Below the pieces are notes generated by a model. That model made no database searches. It saw only the letters and a program-made list of their open reading frames with translations, and was not told where the DNA came from. Below, piece after piece: positions 58,026 through 64,000 of a stretch of DNA of 64,000 nucleotides. The stretch's first letter is position 1; each line of letters begins with the position of its first letter. Source of the DNA: Klebsiella sp. RIT-PI-d (GTDB taxonomy: Bacteria > Pseudomonadota > Gammaproteobacteria > Enterobacterales > Enterobacteriaceae); NCBI RefSeq assembly GCF_001187865.1, contig NZ_LGIT01000009.1, positions 310,001 through 374,000 of the forward strand, written 5' to 3'. A program made the translations under genes and the position numbers.

Positions 58026-58176
58026 ATGCGGTTACAGGCGGGTCTGGCATGCAACAATACGCCAGTAAACGCTAAAGTACGAATAATGTGATGTACTTAA
58101 AAAAGTTAACGATTTTTATCACTTTTTCGCACAGTTGGACTGGACAAATCGCGTTACAATTGTTGTACTGATACCC

Positions 58177-58200
58177 GACACAGCATTTGTGTCCTTTTTT
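58177..58200 (+). terminator. Hairpin plus T-run just upstream of cspE
   Basis: GACACA, a 5-nt loop, TGTGTC, C, then TTTTTT, ending 18 bp before the cspE start. It may end pagP transcripts or act as a leader element read through when cspE is expressed. Confidence 0.75.
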
Positions 58201-58218
58201 CATGTAAAGGTAATTTTG

Positions 58219-58428
58219 ATGTCTAAGATTAAAGGTAACGTTAAGTGGTTTAATGAGTCCAAAGGATTCGGTTTCATTACTCCGGAAGATGGCAGCAAAG
58301 ATGTATTCGTACACTTCTCCGCTATCCAGACCAATGGTTTCAAAACTCTGGCTGAAGGTCAGCGTGTAGAGTTCGAAATCACTAACGGTGCCAAAGGCCC
58401 TTCTGCTGCAAACGTAACTGCTCTGTAA
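58219..58428 (+). CDS. cspE: Cold-shock-like RNA chaperone CspE
   Basis: A 69-residue OB-fold RNA-binding protein with RNP1 KGFGFITP and RNP2 VFVHFSAI motifs. CspE melts RNA structure and acts as a transcription antiterminator. The ATG at 58219 follows AAAGG; the frame is open upstream but the family starts at [12 protein letters not shown]. Codon use is that of a highly expressed gene. Confidence 0.97.
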   Translation: MSKIKGNVKWFNESKGFGFITPEDGSKDVFVHFSAIQTNGFKTLAEGQRVEFEITNGAKGPSAANVTAL

Positions 58429-58452
58429 GTTCAACGACAGCATGAATTCAAA

Positions 58453-58477
58453 ACCCGCTCAACGGCGGGTTTTTTTT
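58453..58477. terminator. cspE terminator (also faces crcB)
   Basis: ACCCGC and GCGGGT form a 6-bp stem with a 6-nt loop, flanked by AAAA before and a run of eight T after. Strong on the plus strand for cspE, weaker on the minus strand for crcB. Confidence 0.9.
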
Positions 58478-58490
58478 CGTCCTGAAAATC

Positions 58491-58874
58491 TCAGCGTGCG
58501 CCCGCGGTGGAAAATAGCCAGAAGGCGAAGGCCGTCATCGCAAAAGAGCCGAACAGATTAACCGCCACGTTTAACAGCGCCCAGCCAAAACGGCCAGCCT
58601 GTAACAGAAACACCACTTCTGCCGAAAACGTTGAAAACGTGGTCAGCCCCCCGCAAAAGCCGGTAGTGATGAGCAGTTTCCAGACCGGATCGATATCTGT
58701 TAGCCGATTAAGCCACGCCAGCCCTGCGCCGATGATAAATGCGCCCAGTAGATTGGCGGTTAGCGTGCCGACCGGGATCGCATGATGCAGTGGATTAAAT
58801 TTCATTCCCAGCCACCAGCGTAATACGCTGCCGGTACCTCCGCCGATAAATACGGCCATCAGGACTTGTAACAC
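58491..58874 (-). CDS. crcB: Fluoride channel CrcB (FluC)
   Basis: A 127-residue four-helix membrane protein that forms a dual-topology dimeric fluoride channel. Family marks are [11 protein letters not shown] near the start and the [13 protein letters not shown] loop. Same length as E. coli CrcB. I start at the GTG at 58874 (giving [13 protein letters not shown]) with AGG eight bases upstream; a TTG two codons upstream is also open. No fluoride riboswitch was recognised. Confidence 0.93.
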   Translation of the reverse strand: MLQVLMAVFIGGGTGSVLRWWLGMKFNPLHHAIPVGTLTANLLGAFIIGAGLAWLNRLTDIDPVWKLLITTGFCGGLTTFSTFSAEVVFLLQAGRFGWALLNVAVNLFGSFAMTAFAFWLFSTAGAR

Positions 58875-58949
58875 AGCCAATACCTGCTATTTGATAATAA
58901 AGACGCCAGTGTAACGCCAGCATCGCATTGCTGGAACCCGGGAGTGAAT

Positions 58950-59738
58950 ATGATTATTAGTGCCGGACAGTTTGCCGTTACGCCGCAGTGGGAAACAAAC
59001 GCGCGGATCAGTATAAACCTGATGGCTGAGGCTGCCAGTCAGGGGGCCGCATTACTGGTATTGCCAGAAGCATTGCTGGCACGCCACGACGACGATCCTT
59101 ATTTATCCGTAACGTCGGCTCAGCCCCTTAATGGCCCGTTTCTGGCCCTGCTGCGCGAAGAGAGCCGGCACAACGAGCTGACCACCATTCTGACCCTGCA
59201 TGTGCCTTCAGCGCCCGGCAGGGCGGTTAATACGCTGGTGGCCCTGCGCAGAGGCGAGATTATTGCCCATTACGCCAAATTACATCTTTACGATGCATTT
59301 GCTATTCAGGAGTCACGCCGCGTTGACGCCGGTAATGCTATTCCGCCGTTGATTGACGTTGCGGGTATGCGAATCGGATTGATGACCTGCTACGATCTGC
59401 GGTTTCCCGAGCTGGCTATCGCCCATGCGCTTCAGGGCGCAGAGATACTGGTTCTTCCGGCCGCCTGGGTTCGCGGGCCGCTGAAGGAGCATCACTGGGC
59501 AACATTGCTGGCGGCCAGGGCGCTGGACACGACCTGCTATATGGTCGCGGCCGGTGAGTGCGGCAATAAAAATATCGGTCAGAGTCGTATTATAAGCCCT
59601 TCTGGCATAACGCTGGCGGGAGCCGATGATACGCCTCAGTTACTTGTTGCTCAGGCTGACAGGGCGACTATTCAGCAGTATCGTGACAAGTTACCGGTAT
59701 TAGCCAACCGAAAGTTTGCGCCTCCGCAACTATTATGA
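58950..59738 (+). CDS. ybeM: Deaminated glutathione amidase YbeM (Nit1-like)
   Basis: A 262-residue nitrilase-superfamily amidase that removes the aberrant deaminated glutathione. The catalytic Glu-Lys-Cys triad lies in [17 protein letters not shown] and [11 protein letters not shown]. The gene is intact. GGAG lies 5 nt before the ATG at 58950; a GTG two codons upstream overlaps it. Confidence 0.92.
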   Translation: MIISAGQFAVTPQWETNARISINLMAEAASQGAALLVLPEALLARHDDDPYLSVTSAQPLNGPFLALLREESRHNELTTILTLHVPSAPGRAVNTLVALRRGEIIAHYAKLHLYDAFAIQESRRVDAGNAIPPLIDVAGMRIGLMTCYDLRFPELAIAHALQGAEILVLPAAWVRGPLKEHHWATLLAARALDTTCYMVAAGECGNKNIGQSRIISPSGITLAGADDTPQLLVAQADRATIQQYRDKLPVLANRKFAPPQLL

Positions 59739-59865
59739 CGTTTTTTTAAACAGAGCTTGATTCACCTTGTTACAGATTGTTATTGTGTCCGCGCCGCAAA
59801 TGTCCGTTAATAGACTCTGGTTTTTGTGGCGTATTACGCAGCCTGTTTTTTTGAAGAAGGTATTT

Positions 59866-60069
59866 ATGGGTGAGATAAGCATTACCAAACTGCTGGTCGT
59901 GGCAGCACTGATTATCCTGGTGTTTGGTACGAAGAAACTCCGTACGCTGGGCGGAGACCTTGGTTCGGCCATCAAGGGCTTCAAAAAAGCCATGAACGAC
60001 GATGACGCGACGGCGAAGAAAACCGTGGAAGGCGACGTTACGGCAGAACGGATCGCGCATAAAGATTAA
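59866..60069 (+). CDS. tatE: Twin-arginine translocase subunit TatE
   Basis: A 67-residue TatA paralogue with one membrane segment ([16 protein letters not shown]) followed by an amphipathic helix with [14 protein letters not shown] and a charged tail. It joins the Tat pore that exports folded proteins. AAGG precedes the ATG. Confidence 0.95.
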   Translation: MGEISITKLLVVAALIILVFGTKKLRTLGGDLGSAIKGFKKAMNDDDATAKKTVEGDVTAERIAHKD

Positions 60070-60090
60070 GCGCACGCGAAGGCCTGCGAA

Positions 60091-60125
60091 AAAAAAAACC
60101 GGCACATCAGATGGCCGGTTTTTTT
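60091..60125. terminator. Bidirectional terminator tatE / lipA
   Basis: AACCGGC and GCCGGTT form a 7-bp stem with a 10-nt loop, with a long A-run before and a T-run after, so it works in both directions for the convergent tatE and lipA. Confidence 0.92.
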
Positions 60126-60153
60126 AGGGCAAATGTAAGCGAGTGTATCTCGC

Positions 60154-61119
60154 TTATTTGACCTCAAGTCCTTTCGCCTGCAAATCGGCATGGTAGGACG
60201 AGCGAACAAACGGTCCGCAAGCCGCGTGGGTAAAGCCCATCGCCAGCGCTTCAGCTTTCATTTCATCAAACTCATCCGGGCTGACATAACGCTGTACGGC
60301 AAGGTGATGGCGGCTCGGTTGCAGATACTGGCCAAGCGTTAGCATTGTCACGCCGTGACGACGCAGGTCGCGCATCACTTCGATGATTTCAGCATTGGTT
60401 TCACCTAAACCCACCATCAGACCCGATTTGGTCGGGATCTCCGGATGCGCTTCTTTAAAGCGTTCCAGCAGTTTCAGGGACCAGTTATAATCTGCGCCGG
60501 GGCGCACCTGACGATAAACGCGCGGCACGTTCTCCAGATTGTGGTTGAACACATCAGGTGGCGTTGCATTAAGGATTTCCAGCGCCCGATCCATACGGCC
60601 ACGGAAATCCGGGACCAGCGTTTCGATGCGAATGGTCGGGCTTTTTTCACGGATCGCACTAATGCAGTCGGCAAAGTGCTGCGCGCCGCCGTCGCGTAAA
60701 TCATCGCGATCCACGGAAGTGATAACCACATAACGCAGCGCCATATCAGCAATAGTTTGCGCCAGCTTCTGCGGTTCGTTCGCATCTGGCGTAACCGGGC
60801 GGCCGTGAGCAACATCGCAGAACGGGCAGCGACGGGTGCAGATAGCGCCGAGGATCATGAACGTTGCCGTACCGTGGTTAAAGCATTCTGCAAGATTCGG
60901 GCAGGAGGCTTCTTCGCAGACGGAGTGCAAACCGTTTTTGCGCATTGCCGCTTTGATACCCTGGATACGAGAGGAGTCGGCCGGGAGTTTGATTTTCATC
61001 CATTCCGGCTTTCTTAACATCTCTGTACGCTCGGTAGCGACGTTTTTAACCGGGATAAGGGCCATTTTATCGGCGTCGCGGTACTTAACGCCGCGTTCCA
61101 TCACAATGGGTTTACTCAT
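60154..61119 (-). CDS. lipA: Lipoyl synthase LipA
   Basis: A 321-residue radical-SAM enzyme that inserts two sulfurs into octanoyl groups on lipoyl-dependent proteins. Both [4Fe-4S] cluster motifs are visible: [12 protein letters not shown] (auxiliary cluster) and CTRRCPFC (radical SAM). The C-terminal RSSYHAD is the conserved serine segment. Same length as E. coli LipA. Confidence 0.97.
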   Translation of the reverse strand: MSKPIVMERGVKYRDADKMALIPVKNVATERTEMLRKPEWMKIKLPADSSRIQGIKAAMRKNGLHSVCEEASCPNLAECFNHGTATFMILGAICTRRCPFCDVAHGRPVTPDANEPQKLAQTIADMALRYVVITSVDRDDLRDGGAQHFADCISAIREKSPTIRIETLVPDFRGRMDRALEILNATPPDVFNHNLENVPRVYRQVRPGADYNWSLKLLERFKEAHPEIPTKSGLMVGLGETNAEIIEVMRDLRRHGVTMLTLGQYLQPSRHHLAVQRYVSPDEFDEMKAEALAMGFTHAACGPFVRSSYHADLQAKGLEVK

Positions 61120-61329
61120 AGCATGCGTGTTCCAGTTGCGGATAACGAGGAGAAATGGTTTCTATTCAATGAAATGTCGTATTTATCAACTATTTTTGAA
61201 TGAACGCTACGCAGTATACCATTGATGGCAGGGTGAAAGCAGCCTGCCAGGACAGCAATTTGTGAAATAGTTGTTGTTTTTGTTCACATGCCCTGGCGGA
61301 AGTTGGCGATTTTTTTTAACGCAGGAACG

Positions 61330-62307
61330 TTAAAAAGCCTGACGAATCACGTTTATGACATCCTGTAAAACAGGGTCGCGAAGGCTTAATTTATTATAAT
61401 GTAATGAAAATTCTAACTTTTCATCATTTAATGGCGCATAGTCAATGGTGCGCAGCGGCCAGCAGGTGGCAAAAAGGGTGTAAATGCGCTCGGGCATCAG
61501 ACCCAGCAGATCGCTCTCAGCCAGCAGGGCTGCAATAGTGAAAAGATTGTAACTGCTAAAGCTTATTTGCCGATCCGGAAACAGTTCATAAAGGCGCTTA
61601 CGCAGATCGCCGTGGTTCTGTCCATCAACCATTAACAGCGTGTGCTCAAACTGGCGCAGCTTTTCAATGTCCAGCGGCTGTTGCAGAGCGGGATGATTTT
61701 CGCGGCATACCAGCACCAGCTTATCGGTATATAAAACGTGGTGGGCCAGCGCACGTGCGGTCATAACATAACTGTCGATAACTAAATCGGCCTGAAACTG
61801 ACTCAATTTATTTACGGCATCCGTCACCGGAATATTACGTAACAGCAACTGAGGGAATTTTTCCCGGATCGCTTTATAAATGGTGGGAATGACCAGCGCG
61901 CCAATAGAAGATGAGGTGGCAATCGTAATTGTACGTTGTTTATCGTAGCTGCCAGTTAAATCCAGCGCTCCCAGAATTGACTCCATCCCCTGGCTAATAT
62001 ACTCATGAAGATGACTGGCGTAGGCCGTTGGCGTAACGCCCTGGCCTTTACGAATAAAAAGGGGATCGGGAAATATGGCGCGCAGCTTTTGAATCGACTG
62101 ACTAATAGCTGAGGGCGTCAGATTCAAAATTTTTGCTGCGTTAACAATCCCTTTATGCACATACACCGCTTCAAAAATAGTCAGCAGGTTAAGGTCTATA
62201 TTTCGGAGCGTGCGGAATATTTGCGGGTTATCATCCTCACGCAATGGTTTTATTCGTTTTTCTGGCAGATCGTTGTAATCCACGCTTAGGCTCCATAATT
62301 CATTCAT
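61330..62307 (-). CDS. ybeF: LysR-family regulator YbeF
   Basis: A 325-residue LysR-type regulator with a winged helix (LLTIFEAVYVHKGIVNAAKILNLTPSAISQSIQKLR) after a ~35-residue N-terminal extension, as in E. coli YbeF (317 residues), and a C-terminal effector domain. It lies in the conserved lipA-ybeF-lipB position. Targets are unknown. Confidence 0.9.
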   Translation of the reverse strand: MNELWSLSVDYNDLPEKRIKPLREDDNPQIFRTLRNIDLNLLTIFEAVYVHKGIVNAAKILNLTPSAISQSIQKLRAIFPDPLFIRKGQGVTPTAYASHLHEYISQGMESILGALDLTGSYDKQRTITIATSSSIGALVIPTIYKAIREKFPQLLLRNIPVTDAVNKLSQFQADLVIDSYVMTARALAHHVLYTDKLVLVCRENHPALQQPLDIEKLRQFEHTLLMVDGQNHGDLRKRLYELFPDRQISFSSYNLFTIAALLAESDLLGLMPERIYTLFATCWPLRTIDYAPLNDEKLEFSLHYNKLSLRDPVLQDVINVIRQAF

Positions 62308-62583
62308 TGTATGAATGATAGTTGATGCTGATCTCGTTGTTATTATCGTCTCAATTATCGCAGGGGAAAATGATATTTATCTTAAATATTATAAGGTTAC
62401 TGGCGATTTAATCACGATAAAAATCTCTGCGCAAAGGCTCATCTCACGCTTTTTCTTCCTAACACATTAATAATTAAAGCAAAACAGGCGAAATGAAAAT
62501 ATAGAAAGTTCAGGGGGTTGTAAAGAAAAAAGCGGGGAAAGCGGGGGCGGAGAGCCAAATATTACTCCGCCGCAGTTAATCAG

Positions 62584-63225
62584 TTAAGTAGTGATATATT
62601 TATGCTGTGGATTGTTTAGCAACGCTAAAAACTGCTCCACTAATACCGGTGAAACCGAATCCGGTGTGGCATCGGCCACCCAGCTACTTACCTGAGCCAT
62701 TTCCATGCCAGCATATCCGCAAGGATTAATACGCAGAAAGGGCGTGAGATCCATTGCAACATTCAGCGCCAGGCCGTGAAAAGAGCACCCTCTGCGTATA
62801 CGCAGGCCCAAAGAGCAGATTTTTTTGTTACCGACGTAAACGCCCGGCGCATCGGCTTTTGGATAAGCCTCAATATTGAACTCGGCCAGGGTATTCACGA
62901 CAGTTTGCTCCAGCAGAGTGACCAGTTCACGAACGCCAAGCTTACGGCGTTTCAGATTGAGCAGGACATACATTATTTGCTGGCCCGGACCGTGATAGGT
63001 AACCTGACCCCCTCTGTCACTCTGAATAACGGGAATATTGCCGGTACCCAACAAGTGTTCGGCTTTGCCCGCCTGGCCCTGAGTAAATACCGGCGGGTGC
63101 TCAACCAGCCAGAGTTCATCCGGCGTATTTTCATCGCGCGTATCGGTAAAGTCGTGCATCGCCTGCGAGACGGTTTCATAGGGCTGAAGACCGAGGTGGC
63201 GAATAAGGAGGGTGTCCTGAAGCAA
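62584..63225 (-). CDS. lipB: Octanoyltransferase LipB
   Basis: A 213-residue enzyme that moves octanoate from acyl carrier protein to lipoyl domains, the step before LipA. The catalytic Lys is in [10 protein letters not shown] and the Cys in [22 protein letters not shown] is the family signature. The start is a TTG with CGGAG nine bases upstream; no suitable ATG exists, so initiation is probably weak. Confidence 0.96.
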   Translation of the reverse strand: MLQDTLLIRHLGLQPYETVSQAMHDFTDTRDENTPDELWLVEHPPVFTQGQAGKAEHLLGTGNIPVIQSDRGGQVTYHGPGQQIMYVLLNLKRRKLGVRELVTLLEQTVVNTLAEFNIEAYPKADAPGVYVGNKKICSLGLRIRRGCSFHGLALNVAMDLTPFLRINPCGYAGMEMAQVSSWVADATPDSVSPVLVEQFLALLNNPQHKYITT

Positions 63226-63318
63226 AACGGTATCTCCGGGGTAGACGGTATCGGGATGCCGGGGATTATAACATAGCGGAGGGGGGGTTACCCGGTGAGT
63301 ACCGGGTAACTGAATGAC

Positions 63319-63582
63319 TTACAGTACCATGCGGACAATTTCGATATTGCCCAACTCTTCATAAAGCGTCTCAACCTGCTCAATATGCGTTGCATTGATG
63401 GTAATTGAGATCGAGTGGTAATTGCCTTTGCTGCTCGGTTTTATCTGTGGAGAGTAGTCACCGGGCGCATGGCGCTGTACCACTTCGACCACCTGATCCA
63501 CCAGCTCAGGTTTCGCCAGACCCATTACTTTGTAGGTAAAAGAGGTTGGAAACTCCAGCAGTTCGTTCAGTTTGGTTTTCAT
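63319..63582 (-). CDS. ybeD: UPF0250 protein YbeD
   Basis: An 87-residue protein of the YbeD family (ferredoxin-like fold resembling ACT domains); function not established. It starts with [12 protein letters not shown] at the ATG at 63582, with GGAG 5 nt upstream; the ORF is open 12 codons earlier inside the dacA terminator. It sits between dacA and lipB, as in E. coli. Confidence 0.95.
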   Translation of the reverse strand: MKTKLNELLEFPTSFTYKVMGLAKPELVDQVVEVVQRHAPGDYSPQIKPSSKGNYHSISITINATHIEQVETLYEELGNIEIVRMVL

Positions 63583-63597
63583 GTCAGCTCCGGCGTA

Positions 63598-63633
63598 ACA
63601 AAAAAGAATAACTCCCATCGTAATGGGAGTTAT
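63598..63633 (-). terminator. dacA terminator
   Basis: ATAACTCCCAT and ATGGGAGTTAT form a perfect 11-bp stem with a 4-nt loop; on the minus strand it is followed by TCTTTTTT. It lies between dacA and ybeD. Confidence 0.92.
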
Positions 63634-63684
63634 CAGGATGAATAGTATATGGGGACGTAATCCCGTTTTTCAATAGGTTAAATA

Positions 63685-64000
63685 TTAACCAAACCAGTGG
63701 TGGAACATTAATTTAATGTAATCAATGATTTTACCGAAGAAATTCCCTTCCGGGATCTCCTGAAGCACCACCAGCGGGCGCTGTTCAATGATTTTGCCAT
63801 CCAGCTGGAAGTTAATAGTGCCGACGACCTGATTTTTCTGCATTGGGGCATGCAGCTCAGGCGTAGTCAGAACATAGCTGGCTTTGAGATCTTTCATACG
63901 GCCACGCGGAATAGTCAGATAGACATCTTTATCCACACCGAGTGACGCACGATCGCTGTCGCCAAACCATGCAGGTTCAGAGGCGAATTCTTTTCCGGCC
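63685..64000 (-). CDS. dacA: D-alanyl-D-alanine carboxypeptidase DacA (PBP5), C-terminal part
   Basis: The last ~105 codons of PBP5; the rest lies beyond the window. It has [21 protein letters not shown], the C-terminal beta-domain, and the amphipathic membrane anchor [14 protein letters not shown] at the end. PBP5 trims pentapeptides of peptidoglycan in the periplasm. Confidence 0.96.
   Translation of the reverse strand, partial: AGKEFASEPAWFGDSDRASLGVDKDVYLTIPRGRMKDLKASYVLTTPELHAPMQKNQVVGTINFQLDGKIIEQRPLVVLQEIPEGNFFGKIIDYIKLMFHHWFG

Overview
The window comes from the chromosome of an enterobacterium (family Enterobacteriaceae). Most proteins are close to Escherichia coli counterparts, and the E. 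coli backbone order is largely kept: fes-ybdZ-entF-fepCGD-entS-fepB-entCEBAH-cstA-ybdD-hcxA, then ybdL-ybdM-ybdN-ybdO-ahpCF-uspG-rnk-rna-dcuC-pagP-cspE-crcB-ybeM-tatE-lipA-ybeF-lipB-ybeD-dacA. It is not E. coli itself. mtnK/mtnA are present and fepE, dsbG, ybdR and the citrate-lyase genes are absent. Several blocks are inserted or relocated, so a Klebsiella/Enterobacter/Citrobacter/Kluyvera-type genome is likely. I cannot name the genus from sequence alone.

Region 1 (1-20300) is the enterobactin locus: esterase (fes, partial), MbtH-like YbdZ, the NRPS EntF, the ferric-enterobactin ABC importer FepBDGC, the exporter EntS, and the 2,3-dihydroxybenzoate pathway EntCEBAH. Both divergent promoters (fepD/entS and fepB/entC) carry clear Fur boxes. 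In the place E. coli gives to fepE sits a four-gene CFA/I (class 5, alpha-type) chaperone-usher fimbrial operon on the minus strand (4617-9742).

Region 2 (20300-32620) has cstA-ybdD (pyruvate uptake) and hcxA. Next is an island absent between ybdH and ybdL of E. coli K-12: a ribose-type ABC importer, a cytosolic LVIVD beta-propeller protein, and the divergent methylthioribose salvage genes mtnK and mtnA, followed by the methionine/KMTB aminotransferase ybdL. Strong tandem MetJ boxes lie in front of mtnK/mtnA and ybdL, and a weaker triple box lies in front of the ABC operon. I read the whole as a MetJ-controlled methylthioribose uptake and salvage island. The propeller protein, with about one histidine (or cysteine) per blade at an equivalent position, is the best candidate for an undescribed enzyme.

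Region 3 (32620-39640) carries the ParB-like/PAPS-reductase-like pair ybdM-ybdN, the LysR regulator ybdO, the peroxiredoxin system ahpC-ahpF with an ERIC element between the two genes, uspG, and rnk with an attenuator-like leader.

Region 4 (39880-48000) lies between rnk and rna. It holds an alpha/beta hydrolase, the AraC-family ypdC, and the complete fryA-ypdE-ypdF-fryC-fryB operon (fructose-type PTS plus two peptidases), which in E. coli is far away next to ypdAB.

Region 5 (48109-64000) carries rna and dcuC, then an inserted Cus-like copper/silver RND efflux operon (small secreted ORF, CusF, TolC-family protein, a CusB with a fused C-terminal CusF domain, CusA). It ends with the conserved pagP-cspE-crcB-ybeM-tatE-lipA-ybeF-lipB-ybeD-dacA segment. 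No rRNA, tRNA, CRISPR array, insertion sequence or prophage gene was seen.
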